Counted from the first letter of the stretch, positions 43,352 to 52,039 are shown. The stretch is 64,000 nt of DNA from DASZHJ01 sp035517495 (GCA_035517495.1 DATIYT010000044.1:1-64000), one strand, 5' to 3'. The notes: generated by a model from the sequence alone, not told the origin. Made by a program: numbers and translations.

Positions 43352-44203
43352 ATGGATAGCGGGCCTATCCTCTCGGAAACCGTCGCTCTCATTCGGAAGA
43401 TTCTTGAGTCTGACCTCGAACGCATCACCGTCGAGCGCGCCGTGATCGGCCTTTTCTTCACGGGTGCGAAGCTCAGCACAGGCCATGCTGGCGCATGTGC
43501 GACGCCATTGCGCTCGATCCGCGAAGAGATCTGTTCCTCTGCTTCGCCGGCGGCGACGGCGTATCCGGGAAAGCTTCGCGGCCGTACGGTCAAGCAACTG
43601 CTGGGCGAGATCGACAGTGTCAGCGGCATTCATCGCGCCGCCTACGTTGCCGTGACCAACGCACTGGCGGAGTTGTGTTGGGAGCGTCGTCCATCGCCGG
43701 AAGTGGAGCTTCGGACCGGTGTTGACGCCTATGACGCCGCGCAAATTCAACCTGGCGACAATGTCGTGGTCGTGGGTGCGTTCGTGCCGTTTCTGAAGGC
43801 GCTCAAGCAAAAGGACCAGCGCTTCACCGTGCTGGAATTGAATCCCGCGACCTTGAAGCCCGACGAACTGCCGCATTTCCGTCCGGCTCACGAGGCGGCC
43901 TCGGTTCTGCCCACGGCCGACGTGGTGTTGATCACCGGGACGACTTTGCTCAACGGCACGCTCGAGGGTTTGCTGGCGCTCTCGCCGCCACAAGCCCGGG
44001 TCGTCATGGTCGGTCCGACCGTCGGCCTGTTGCCCGATCCCCTTCTCAGCCGCGGGGTCGATGTGATCGGGGGTACGCGGATCGTGGTGCCAGATGAATT
44101 TCTTGACATACTGGCGGAAGGTGGGACGGGACAACATTTTCTCGGGCACTCGGCCGAGAAAGTGGTGCTGGTGCGGCGAACGACGGCTTCCCGAGCCGCT
44201 TGA
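43352..44203 (+). CDS. DUF4213/DUF364 putative heavy-metal chelation protein
   Basis: This 283-residue protein starts at ATG 43352, 20 bases after coxE. The N-terminal half matches the DUF4213 part, with a single Cys (ACATPL). The C-terminal half is the DUF364 Rossmann-like domain: NVVVVGAFVPFLKAL, VVLITGTTLLNGTLEGLL, ARVVMVGPTVGLLPDPLL and GGTRIVVPDEFLDIL. This family has been proposed to bind or chelate metals, and its members often sit near metal-cofactor genes. Its position just after coxDE and before a Ni/Co permease suggests a metal-handling job. Confidence 0.85.
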   Translation: MDSGPILSETVALIRKILESDLERITVERAVIGLFFTGAKLSTGHAGACATPLRSIREEICSSASPAATAYPGKLRGRTVKQLLGEIDSVSGIHRAAYVAVTNALAELCWERRPSPEVELRTGVDAYDAAQIQPGDNVVVVGAFVPFLKALKQKDQRFTVLELNPATLKPDELPHFRPAHEAASVLPTADVVLITGTTLLNGTLEGLLALSPPQARVVMVGPTVGLLPDPLLSRGVDVIGGTRIVVPDEFLDILAEGGTGQHFLGHSAEKVVLVRRTTASRAA

Positions 44204-44232
44204 TTACGGTGTTCGTCCATTGACCTGCTGGC

Positions 44233-44298
44233 GGCCAGCTTCGTAGGCTGGTCTTCGATGGTTCCCTTTCGGGGAGGCGCCGGACGGGGGAGCCGGCG
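44233..44298 (+). ncRNA. Candidate structured leader RNA (three hairpins)
   Basis: Hairpin 1 pairs GGCCAGC (44233-44239) with GCTGGTC (44247-44253). Hairpin 2 pairs TTCCC (44262-44266) with GGGGA (44271-44275). Hairpin 3 pairs CGCCGG (44278-44283) with CCGGCG (44293-44298), and its loop holds the GGGGGAG ribosome-binding site of the small ORF at 44299. Folding could therefore control translation. Confidence 0.3.
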
Positions 44299-44457
44299 AT
44301 GATCGATTGCCGAAATATTGGCATTGATCTTGCCTCGCGGGTGACGGGACCGAACGTCAGCCGCGAGGATGCAATGAACTTCCGCCAAGAGATCCCAATC
44401 CGAACGCTGGGGAATGCCGATGGGTACGAGCCCGGCTTCGGCGAGACCGGTCGATGA
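44299..44457 (+). CDS. Possible 52-residue small protein ahead of the Ni/Co permease
   Basis: ATG 44299 follows GGGGAG at a good spacing and the frame runs to TGA 44455-44457, 53 bases before the permease ATG. The product begins MIDCRNIGIDLASRV and ends GYEPGFGETGR. I do not recognise it. Its RBS lies in a hairpin loop. It may be a leader peptide or a chance ORF. Confidence 0.3.
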   Translation: MIDCRNIGIDLASRVTGPNVSREDAMNFRQEIPIRTLGNADGYEPGFGETGR

Positions 44458-44510
44458 TCAGGCAGCCAACACGGATACTGCACGCGGCCTTCACCGATGA
44501 GGATCGAGGA

Positions 44511-45530
44511 ATGCGTGAGAAGATTTTAGGCATCTGCTTGGTTCTGGCTCTTGCGAACCTTGGTGCCTGGGCGTGGGCGCTGCTGGCGTTTCGGGATCAC
44601 CCGCTGCTGCTTGGGACGGCGCTCCTGGCTTACGGTTTCGGGTTGCGCCACGCGGTCGATGCCGACCACATCGCGGCGATCGACAATGTCACGCGCAAGC
44701 TGATGCAAGAGGGGCAGCGCCCCGTGACGGTCGGCTTCTTCTTTTCAATCGGCCATTCGACCGTAGTCGTATTGGCCTCGGCGGCGGTCGCCGGTGCAAC
44801 GACGCTCTTGCAGGATCGCTTTGATGCCCTGAAGACGGTGGGGGGCGTCATCGGCACCAGCGTCTCCGTCATATTTCTTTTCGCCATCGCAATGGCGAAC
44901 CTGCTGGTACTGGGCGGCGTTTATCGTGCTTTCCGGCGTGCGCGCCGTGGCGAAGCGATCGAGGAGCAGGATCTTAATATTCTGCTTGCCCAACGCGGTT
45001 TGCTCGCGCGCCTGTTCCGGCCGATGTTCCGCCTGATCGGCAAGAGCTGGCACATGTTCCCGCTCGGTTTCCTGTTCGGCCTCGGGTTCGACACCGCAAC
45101 CGAAGTGGCGTTGCTTGCTATCTCTGCCGCCGAGGCGGCGCAGGGGTTGCCGATCTGGTCGATCCTGGTTTTCCCCGCTCTATTCACCGCGGGGATGTCG
45201 CTGGTGGACACGACCGACAGCGTGCTGATGGTCGGTGCCTATGGCTGGGCCTTCGTGAAGCCGATCCGCAAGCTCTACTACAACATGACCATCACCGCGG
45301 TATCGGTGTTGGTCGCCGTACTCGTCGGCGGGATCGAGGCACTTGGCCTCATGGTCGACCAGTTCGACCTCAAGGGCGCCTTCTGGGACGCCATTGGCAC
45401 GCTGAACGACAGCTTCGGCGTGCTCGGCTACTCCATCATCGCCCTGTTTGTGATGAGCTGGCTGGTGTCAGTGCTGATCTACCGCTGGCGCGGTTACGAT
45501 CTGATCGAAACCCAGTCGCGCGACGGATAA
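44511..45530 (+). CDS. NiCoT-family nickel/cobalt permease
   Basis: This 339-residue protein starts at ATG 44511. Eight or so membrane helices are visible, with the NiCoT signature RHAVDADHIAAIDN at 46-59 (H-A-V-D-A-D-H) and LGFDTATEVALL in a later helix. These proton-driven permeases take up Ni2+ or Co2+ with high affinity. Nothing in the sequence tells which ion is preferred. It follows the cox-DUF364 genes, and its end is one base from the convergent mucR end. Confidence 0.92.
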   Translation: MREKILGICLVLALANLGAWAWALLAFRDHPLLLGTALLAYGFGLRHAVDADHIAAIDNVTRKLMQEGQRPVTVGFFFSIGHSTVVVLASAAVAGATTLLQDRFDALKTVGGVIGTSVSVIFLFAIAMANLLVLGGVYRAFRRARRGEAIEEQDLNILLAQRGLLARLFRPMFRLIGKSWHMFPLGFLFGLGFDTATEVALLAISAAEAAQGLPIWSILVFPALFTAGMSLVDTTDSVLMVGAYGWAFVKPIRKLYYNMTITAVSVLVAVLVGGIEALGLMVDQFDLKGAFWDAIGTLNDSFGVLGYSIIALFVMSWLVSVLIYRWRGYDLIETQSRDG

Positions 45531-45531
45531 G

Positions 45532-45987
45532 CTATTTTTTGCCGGTCTGGCCGCCGCGACGACTGGCGCGGCTGCCTGTGCGGCCGAGACCGATGCGCTT
45601 GGCGAAAGCCGAGCGCTGCTCGGCATAGTTGGGCGCAACCATCGGATAGTCCGGCGGCAGGCCCCATTTGGCGCGGTATTCGTCCGGCGTCAGGTTGTAG
45701 GTGGAGCGCAGATGGCGCTTGAGCATCTTCAGCTTTTTCCCGTCCTCAAGGCAGATCAAGTAATCGGGCGTCACCGACTTGCGGATAGGAACAGCCGGGC
45801 GCAAGGCGCGCTCGACTGGGGCGGAGCGCGCATCGAGCGCACGAAGCGACGCATAAATCGACCCAATAAATGCCGGGAGCTGCGTACTTGTGATCGAGTT
45901 GTGCCGCACATAGGCCGCCACTACATCGGCGGTCATGCGGAGCAATTGTCCATCGGCGTGGTTTTTCCCTGATGTCTGCTCGGCCAT
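45532..45987 (-). CDS. mucR: MucR/Ros-family transcriptional regulator
   Basis: This 151-residue protein starts at ATG 45987, behind GGGAG. The zinc-finger-like DNA-binding region reads YLICLEDGKKLKMLKRHLRS, then YNLTPDEYRAKWGLPPDYPM and AEQRSAFAKRIGLG, all typical of MucR. In alphaproteobacteria MucR proteins silence AT-rich promoters, including those for exopolysaccharide and motility. The AT-rich 45988-46080 region ahead of it is a likely site of self-control. Confidence 0.93.
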   Translation of the reverse strand: MAEQTSGKNHADGQLLRMTADVVAAYVRHNSITSTQLPAFIGSIYASLRALDARSAPVERALRPAVPIRKSVTPDYLICLEDGKKLKMLKRHLRSTYNLTPDEYRAKWGLPPDYPMVAPNYAEQRSAFAKRIGLGRTGSRASRRGGQTGKK

Positions 45988-46235
45988 CACTGGGCTCCCT
46001 CATTCATAACTTACGCAATGATTGAATAATTCTTCCCTTTTAATCCGAGGCTGTCAATCGAACCCAAATTGATCAAGAAGAGGCTCAGAGGTCTACTGTG
46101 TAAGCCTAAAGTGCGAAAGTCTCGGACCAGCTTCCCCGGCGGAGCGCCGCCGGTCGCCGCGAGAGGTGGTAGCGTGCTCGCGTGCCCCACCGAGATTTGG
46201 TAGACTCGCTCGCCGGTACGTCAACGGGCGGGTCC

Positions 46236-46676
46236 ATGGCTGAAACCATCGCAATCGCTTCCGATCATGCGGGATATGAGATGAAGACAGTCCTGGTATC
46301 GGAACTGCACGCGCTGGGCTTTCATGTGCTCGACCTCGGCACCAACGGCGGGGCACCGGTCGACTATCCGGATTTTGCCGGGATGTTGGCGACCGCTCTA
46401 GCGGATGGACGCGCCGACCGCGGGGTGCTGGTCTGCGGCAGCGGTATCGGCATCAGCATTGCCGCCAATCGATATCGTCATGTGCGCGCGGCGCTCTGCC
46501 ATGACACCACGTATGCGCGATTGGCGCGTCAACACAACAACGCCAATGTGCTGGCGGTGGGTGGGACGCGCCACTTTGGCACCGAGACCGCGAAGGACAT
46601 CCTGCGCGTGTTCTTTTCCACGAAATTCGAGGGCGGGCGCCATGCTCCTCGGGTCGAGAAACTGTCGCACGTCTGA
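46236..46676 (+). CDS. rpiB: Ribose-5-phosphate isomerase B
   Basis: This 146-residue protein starts at ATG 46236. Family marks are IAIASDHAGYEMK, the catalytic Cys in LVCGSGIGISIAANR and the substrate block LCHDTTYARLARQHNNANVLAVG. It interconverts ribose-5-phosphate and ribulose-5-phosphate, the latter also feeding RibB. It lies 29 bases before glyA, the usual rpiB-glyA-nrdR-rib arrangement in this class. Confidence 0.95.
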   Translation: MAETIAIASDHAGYEMKTVLVSELHALGFHVLDLGTNGGAPVDYPDFAGMLATALADGRADRGVLVCGSGIGISIAANRYRHVRAALCHDTTYARLARQHNNANVLAVGGTRHFGTETAKDILRVFFSTKFEGGRHAPRVEKLSHV

Positions 46677-46705
46677 AGCAGCCTTCCTAAGCCCCGAGAC
46701 AATCG

Positions 46706-48007
46706 ATGCCATTGAGCCAAGCGCGCAAGCCGACCGATGAATTTTTCTCCGCCGGGGTTGCCGAAAGCGATCCCGAACTCGACGCGGCGCTCGAGGGCGA
46801 GCTCGATCGGCAGCGTCACGGGATCGAGTTGATCGCCTCGGAGAATATCGTTTCCCGCGCCGTGCTCGAGGCACAGGGTTCGGTGCTCACCAACAAATAC
46901 GCAGAGGGCTATCCTGGCCGCCGCTACTATGGCGGCTGCGAGTTCGTCGATGCGGCGGAACGGCTCGCGATCGATCGCGCGAAACGGCTGTTCGGCTGCG
47001 CCTTCGCGAACGTGCAGCCGCATTCGGGGACGCAAGCGAACCAAGGCGTGATGCTGGCGTTGCTGCGGCCCGGCGACACCGTGCTCGGGATGTCGCTTGC
47101 CGCCGGCGGCCACCTGACGCACGGCGCCTCGGTCAATCTTTCCGGCAAGTGGTTCCGCGCTATTCAATACGGCGTCCGTCGCCAGGACGCGCTCATCGAC
47201 ATGGAGGAAGTCGAGCGGCTAGCGCTCTCGGAGAAGCCGAAGCTCATCATCGCCGGCGGCTCCGCCTATCCGCGCGTCATCGATTTCAGGCGCTTCCGGG
47301 AAATCGCGGACGCCGTCGGCGCCTACCTGATGGTGGACATGGCGCACTTTGCGGGTTTGGTGGCGGGAGGCGCTTTCCCAAGCCCGCTGCCGCATGCGCA
47401 TGTCGTCACAACCACCACACACAAGACGCTGCGCGGTCCTCGTGGCGGCATGGTCCTCTGCAATGACGAGGAGATCGGCAAGAAGCTCAACAGCGCGGTT
47501 TTTCCCGGGCTGCAGGGCGGGCCGCTCATGCATGTGATTGCCGCCAAGGCCGTGTGCCTCGGCGAAGCGTTGCGCCCAGAGTTCCGCGAGTATGCCCGCG
47601 CCGTGGTGGAGAACGCGCGCGTGCTCGCGGCGACGCTTGCGGAACGCGGACTCGCGATCGTTTCCGGCGGCACCGATTGCCACTTGCTGCTGGTCGACCT
47701 GCGGCCGAAGCGTCTCACCGGCCGGGTCGCGGAGCAGGCGCTGGAACGCGCGGGCCTCACCTGCAACAAGAACGGCATTCCCTTCGATCCCGAGAAGCCC
47801 ACGGTCACCTCCGGCATTCGCCTCGGCAGTCCGGCCGCGACGACCCGCGGCTTCGGACCGGCGGAGTTCCGCCAAGTCGGCGAGCTTATCGCGGAAGTGT
47901 TGGACGGATTGCAGGCGAATGAAGCCGGAAACGCCGCGGTCGAAGCGGCTGTGCGGCAAAAGGTTGCGGCGCTCTGCGCGCGGTTTCCGATCTATCCGGG
48001 CCGTTGA
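46706..48007 (+). CDS. glyA: Serine hydroxymethyltransferase
   Basis: This 433-residue PLP enzyme interconverts serine and glycine with tetrahydrofolate. It has the PLP-Lys block VVTTTTHKTLRGPRGGMV, the substrate block YAEGYPGRRYYGGCEFVD and a normal length. It lies between rpiB and nrdR, with short gaps on each side that suggest one transcript. Confidence 0.97.
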   Translation: MPLSQARKPTDEFFSAGVAESDPELDAALEGELDRQRHGIELIASENIVSRAVLEAQGSVLTNKYAEGYPGRRYYGGCEFVDAAERLAIDRAKRLFGCAFANVQPHSGTQANQGVMLALLRPGDTVLGMSLAAGGHLTHGASVNLSGKWFRAIQYGVRRQDALIDMEEVERLALSEKPKLIIAGGSAYPRVIDFRRFREIADAVGAYLMVDMAHFAGLVAGGAFPSPLPHAHVVTTTTHKTLRGPRGGMVLCNDEEIGKKLNSAVFPGLQGGPLMHVIAAKAVCLGEALRPEFREYARAVVENARVLAATLAERGLAIVSGGTDCHLLLVDLRPKRLTGRVAEQALERAGLTCNKNGIPFDPEKPTVTSGIRLGSPAATTRGFGPAEFRQVGELIAEVLDGLQANEAGNAAVEAAVRQKVAALCARFPIYPGR

Positions 48008-48034
48008 CGCCGGTCACGAGGGGAGGGTGAGGCG

Positions 48035-48493
48035 ATGCGCTGTCCGTTTTGTGGAACCGAGGACACCCAGGTCAAGGATTCGCGCCCAACGGAGGATCGT
48101 GCCGCGATCCGGCGACGGCGCTTCTGCCCCAATTGCGCCGCGCGTTTCACCACCTTTGAACGCGTGCAATTGCGCGAGCTCACGGTCCTCAAGAAGGACG
48201 GCCAGCGCGAACCCTTCGATCGCGACAAGCTCGCGCGGTCAATCCACATCGCGCTGCGCAAGCGCCCGGTCGAGGGTGAGCGCGTCGAACGTGTGATCAA
48301 TTCGATCGTGCGGCAGCTCGAAAGCTCGGGCGAGAGTGAGATACCGAGCGACGCGATCGGCGGCTTGGTGATGGAATCGCTGGCGAGCCTCGACCAGGTG
48401 GCGTATGTGCGCTTCGCCTCGGTCTATCGCAATTTCCGAGAGGCGAAGGACTTCGGCGAGTTTGTGGGGCGGCTGCACGCCGAAAGCGAATAA
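48035..48493 (+). CDS. nrdR: Transcriptional repressor NrdR
   Basis: This 152-residue protein has the N-terminal zinc ribbon (MRCPFCGTEDTQVKDSRP and FCPNCAARFTTFERVQ) and an ATP-cone domain (VLKKDGQREPFDRDKLARSI). It senses ATP/dATP and represses ribonucleotide reductase genes. No nrd gene is in the window. One base separates it from the ribD start. Confidence 0.96.
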   Translation: MRCPFCGTEDTQVKDSRPTEDRAAIRRRRFCPNCAARFTTFERVQLRELTVLKKDGQREPFDRDKLARSIHIALRKRPVEGERVERVINSIVRQLESSGESEIPSDAIGGLVMESLASLDQVAYVRFASVYRNFREAKDFGEFVGRLHAESE

Positions 48494-48494
48494 C

Positions 48495-49586
48495 GTGTCC
48501 GACATCGCGCATATGCGGGCAGCGCTCGCCTTGGCTCGGCGCGGCCTCGGCTCGGCCTGGCCCAATCCGGCCGTGGGCTGCGTGCTGGTGCGCGAAGGGA
48601 GGGTAATGGGACGCGGCTGGACGCAGCCGGGCGGCCGCCCGCACGGCGAGACCGAGGCACTGGCTCGCGCGGGCGAATGGGCGCGCGGCGCGACCGCCTA
48701 TGTAAGTCTCGAACCGTGCTGCCACTGGGGCAAGACGCCGCCCTGTACCGACGCGCTGATCGCGGCCGGCGTCGTCCGCGTGGTGGTGCCTGTCGAGGAT
48801 CCGGATCCACGGGTTTCCGGCCGCGGCATCGCACGCCTGCGCAGCGCGGGAATCGAGGTCGTGACCGGCTTGCTGGCGGAAGAGGCGACGACACTTAACG
48901 AAGGTTTTTTCCGCCGCATCCGCGACGGACGGCCGATGGTCACGCTCAAGCTCGCATCGACCCTCGATGGGCGGATTGCCACGAAATCCGGCGAAAGCCG
49001 TTGGATCACCGGCGAAGAAGCGCGCCGGCGCACGCACCTGCTGCGCGCGCGCCACGATGCGATAATGGTCGGCAGCAACACCGTCATTGCGGACGACCCC
49101 GAGCTCACATGCCGGCTGCCGGGATTGACCGAGCGGTCGCCCGTGCGTGTCGTGGTCGACGGCCGCCTGCGGGTGCCGCTGACTGCGCGGCTGGTGCAGG
49201 ATGCGCGGCGGTATCCCACGTGGTTCATCACGCGCCACCACGATGCGCCCGAGCGGCATCGAGTCTTCGAGGAATGCGGCGTCCAACTGCTCCCGGTTGC
49301 AGTTGGCGGCGAAACCGTCGATCTGGCGGCGGGACTCAGTCAACTTGCGGAGCGCGGCGTGACGCGGGTGCTGGCGGAGGGTGGAGCCGGCCTCGCGGCG
49401 GCTCTGTTGCGAGCCGGCCTCGTCGATCGCATCGCATGGTTCCGGGCGTCCCGCGTGATGGGGGGCGACGGCATACCCGCCATTGCGCCTTTCGGGCTTG
49501 AGCGGCTCGCGGACACGCCCGCTTTCGCGCGCACGGGAATTGAAACCTTGGGTCCGGACGTGCTCGAGACCTTCAGCCGCGCTTAG
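48495..49586 (+). CDS. ribD: Bifunctional riboflavin deaminase/reductase RibD
   Basis: This 363-residue protein starts at GTG 48495, one base after nrdR. The zinc deaminase part carries PHGETEAL and YVSLEPCCHWGKTPPCTDALI; the reductase part begins about residue 145 with VTLKLASTLDGRIA and SRWITGEEARRRTHLLRA. It carries out the second and third steps from GTP to riboflavin. Its end overlaps the convergent response regulator by 14 bases. Confidence 0.96.
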   Translation: MSDIAHMRAALALARRGLGSAWPNPAVGCVLVREGRVMGRGWTQPGGRPHGETEALARAGEWARGATAYVSLEPCCHWGKTPPCTDALIAAGVVRVVVPVEDPDPRVSGRGIARLRSAGIEVVTGLLAEEATTLNEGFFRRIRDGRPMVTLKLASTLDGRIATKSGESRWITGEEARRRTHLLRARHDAIMVGSNTVIADDPELTCRLPGLTERSPVRVVVDGRLRVPLTARLVQDARRYPTWFITRHHDAPERHRVFEECGVQLLPVAVGGETVDLAAGLSQLAERGVTRVLAEGGAGLAAALLRAGLVDRIAWFRASRVMGGDGIPAIAPFGLERLADTPAFARTGIETLGPDVLETFSRA

Positions 49587-50007
49587 AGCACGCGGCGATC
49601 AGCTTGCCTTCCGTTGGCCGCGAAATGGCCTCGATACAATCCCGCGCGGCCTTTAGCAGGGTGGGCACGGCCACGGGCTTGGTCAGAAAATCATTGGCTC
49701 CGAGCGCCAGCAAGGACGCGCGGACATTCTCGTTGGGCTCCGACGACAGCATGATGATCGGCAGCTCCGCAGTGCTGTGGCGTTCGCGGATGCTCGAGAG
49801 CAACTCCCACCCACCCGTTCCCGGGAAGTAGAGATCAAGCACGACCAGGTCGAAACGCCGCGTGCGGATACGACCGAACGCTTCCTCCGCCGAGGCCGCG
49901 AGCTCGACATCGAAGCCGCCGGATTCAAGCGCTATCGCGTACAGATTGGCCGAGACGCGTTCGTCTTCGACGAGCAGAACCCTTCTTGCAGGGGCCGCGT
50001 CGATCAC
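49573..50007 (-). CDS. Single-domain response regulator
   Basis: This 144-residue protein starts at GTG 50007. It is one receiver domain: acidic pair in VLLVEDERVSANLYAIAL, phospho-acceptor Asp in FDLVVLDLYFPGTGGW, the conserved Ser/Thr in PIIMLSSEPN and Lys in NDFLTKPVAVPTLL. No output domain is fused and no kinase is adjacent, so it probably acts by protein contact, like CheY or DivK types. It breaks the riboflavin genes into two groups. Confidence 0.92.
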   Translation of the reverse strand: MIDAAPARRVLLVEDERVSANLYAIALESGGFDVELAASAEEAFGRIRTRRFDLVVLDLYFPGTGGWELLSSIRERHSTAELPIIMLSSEPNENVRASLLALGANDFLTKPVAVPTLLKAARDCIEAISRPTEGKLIAACSKRG

Positions 50008-50327
50008 GACGCAGCCTCGAGAACGAGAGAATGACGCTCCGCAGCGATGATAAGCGCCGTCAGCCGCGGGACGGGAAGGCCGGCGGAGCGCGTGGGTTGC
50101 AGATCCCGCGCACGCCGAAACGGCTGCGGCAACCGCCCGCTCTGAGCTGGCATGGCTTTCATCAAATTGGGCCCCCCCGCCCGGAAAATATCTTTCTTTT
50201 CAAGGCTAAGCGTTGAAATTTGGTAAAGCGCGGAAACACATTTGGCGCCGCCGGCGAAAGCGTCGGGTCAAAGTTGTCGTCGCGCCCACCAAGGCCTAGG
50301 GTAGGCTTGCTTTTAATGGGACTTCCG
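50008..50327. other. Spacer between response regulator and ribE
   Basis: In these 320 bases I found no gene, and no FMN (RFN) riboswitch: the conserved RFN hairpins are not recognisable. A weak sigma-70-like pair, TTGTCG and TAGGGT 17 bases apart, lies around 50276-50304 and could serve ribE. Confidence 0.4.
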
Positions 50328-50921
50328 ATGTTCACGGGAATTGTCACTGATCTCGGCCGCGTGCTCGCGGTCATCGCGGGCGGGGATACCGCCTATCAGA
50401 TCGGCACCGGCTTCGATGCCGGTGCCCTGGCGCTCGGCGCGTCAATAGGGTGCTCGGGCGTGTGCCTCACCGTGACGGCAACCGGCGCGGACTGGTTTCG
50501 CGTTCAGGCATCGGCAGAGACCAAGGCGCGTTCGACGATCGGGGCGTGGCGCGTCGGCAGCTTGGTCAATTTGGAACGTCCGCTGCGGCTCGGCGACGAG
50601 CTCGGCGGTCATCTCGTCTCGGGTCATGTGGATGGGCTCGGCCGGCTAGTGGCGAGGCGGGAAGAGGGTGATTCGATCCGTTTTGTGTTCGAGGCGCCGC
50701 CTGGGTTGGCGCCGGGGATCGCGCCCAAAGGCTCGATCTCGGTCGATGGCGTGTCGCTCACCGTGAACGAGGTCGATGGCGTTCGGTTCGGTGTCAACAT
50801 CATCCCGCATACCCGTGCGGTGACCACCCTCGGCTCCCTTGCCGTCGGCGATTTCGTGAACCTGGAGATCGATCTCATTGCTCGCTATGTTGCCCGTCTC
50901 ATGGGGAAGGAGCTGGCATGA
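50328..50921 (+). CDS. ribE: Riboflavin synthase alpha subunit
   Basis: This 197-residue protein starts at ATG 50328, giving the family start MFTGIVTDLG. Two lumazine-binding repeats are visible, with the second opening around HLVSGHVDGLGRLV and the internal GCSGVCLTV and DGVSLTVNEV sequences. It dismutates two lumazines to riboflavin. The stop overlaps ribBX by four bases. Confidence 0.95.
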   Translation: MFTGIVTDLGRVLAVIAGGDTAYQIGTGFDAGALALGASIGCSGVCLTVTATGADWFRVQASAETKARSTIGAWRVGSLVNLERPLRLGDELGGHLVSGHVDGLGRLVARREEGDSIRFVFEAPPGLAPGIAPKGSISVDGVSLTVNEVDGVRFGVNIIPHTRAVTTLGSLAVGDFVNLEIDLIARYVARLMGKELA

Positions 50922-52039
50922 GCTTCATCGAAGTCACCTCGCCGATATCCGATATCATCGAGGATGCGCGCAATGGGCGCATGGTCATCCTGGTTGACGA
51001 CGAGGACCGAGAGAACGAGGGCGATCTGGTAATCCCCGCTCAGATGGCGACGCCGGATGCGATCAATTTCATGGCGAAATACGGTCGGGGCCTGGTGTGC
51101 CTCGCGCTGTCGCGCGAGCGGGTCGAGCACCTAAAGCTGCCCCTGATGCCGCAGCAGAACTCGTCGCGCCTTGCGACCGCCTTCACGGTTTCGATCGAGG
51201 CGCGCGAAGGCGTGACCACCGGCATCTCGGCGCCCGATCGCGCGCGCACCATCGCGGTCGCGATCGATCCGAGCAAGGGACCGCGGGACCTGGTGACGCC
51301 GGGGCATGTCTTCCCGCTGCTCGCGCGCGACGGCGGCACGCTGGTGAGGACCGGCCACACCGAGGCCGCGGTGGACATCGCGCGCCTCGCCGGACTCAAT
51401 CCCGCCGGTGTCATCTGCGAGATCATGAACGACGACGGCACCATGGCGCGGCGCGACGACCTGATCGCGTTTGCGCAACGCCATGGGCTCAAGATCGCGA
51501 CCATCGCCGACCTGATCGCCTATCGCCGGCGGCACGACCGCATTGTCGAGCGCAAGATCGAGACCGAATTCGATAGCGATTTTGGCGGCATGTTCCGCAT
51601 GATCGTCTACGCCAACAAGGTCGCGTATGCCGAGCACATCGCGCTGGTAAAAGGTGACGTCGGTACCGGAGAGCCGGTGTTGGTGCGGATGCATGCGCTC
51701 AACGTGCTGGACGACGTCCTGGGCTCGAAGGCACGCGGCCGGAGCGGCGTTCTCCAGGCGTCGCTGGAGATGATCGGCCGTGCGGGTCGCGGAGTTGCAG
51801 TGCTGATCAGGGAACCGACGCCGACGGCGCTTTCCGACCGGGTGCGCCGGATGTTGCAGCACGACAACGACCGGGTGCCCGAGTTGCGCGACTACGGCAT
51901 TGGCGCGCAGATCCTGCTCGATCTCGGCATACGCGACATGATCCTGCTGTCCAACACCACGCGAACCATCGTGGGCCTCGAGGGCTACGGCCTGAGCGTG
52001 GTCGAGCGTCGGGCGATTCCCGGCGTCGGCGGCGACTGA
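50918..52039 (+). CDS. ribBX: DHBP synthase with degenerate GTP cyclohydrolase II domain (RibBX)
   Basis: This 373-residue protein has an intact N-terminal RibB (MVILVDDEDRENEGDLVIPA, RTGHTEAAVDIARLAG, EIMNDDGTMARRDDL), which makes the four-carbon unit from ribulose-5-phosphate. The C-terminal 165 residues keep the RibA fold outline, but the zinc cysteines are gone: MHALNVLDDVLGSKARGR stands where RibA has CLTGDVFGSxRCDCG. This matches the RibBX variant known in Proteobacteria, so a separate RibA must be elsewhere. Confidence 0.93.
   Translation: MSFIEVTSPISDIIEDARNGRMVILVDDEDRENEGDLVIPAQMATPDAINFMAKYGRGLVCLALSRERVEHLKLPLMPQQNSSRLATAFTVSIEAREGVTTGISAPDRARTIAVAIDPSKGPRDLVTPGHVFPLLARDGGTLVRTGHTEAAVDIARLAGLNPAGVICEIMNDDGTMARRDDLIAFAQRHGLKIATIADLIAYRRRHDRIVERKIETEFDSDFGGMFRMIVYANKVAYAEHIALVKGDVGTGEPVLVRMHALNVLDDVLGSKARGRSGVLQASLEMIGRAGRGVAVLIREPTPTALSDRVRRMLQHDNDRVPELRDYGIGAQILLDLGIRDMILLSNTTRTIVGLEGYGLSVVERRAIPGVGGD

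Larger units (their letters stand above)
44204..44510. other. Spacer with structured leader and a small ORF
   Basis: The 307 bases between the DUF364 gene and the Ni/Co permease hold three consecutive hairpins (44233-44298) and a 52-codon ORF (44299-44457). The remaining bases before the permease start contain its GAGGATCGAGGA ribosome-binding site. No B12-type or known NiCo-type riboswitch motif is recognisable to me. Confidence 0.45.

Noticed and set aside
46060..46080. TTGATCAA near mucR as a second FNR box
   Set aside because: The half-sites touch with no four-base spacer, so it does not fit the FNR/FixK consensus.
50008..50327. Search for an FMN riboswitch ahead of ribE
   Set aside because: The conserved RFN stems and loop sequences are not present; only a weak promoter-like pair is seen.
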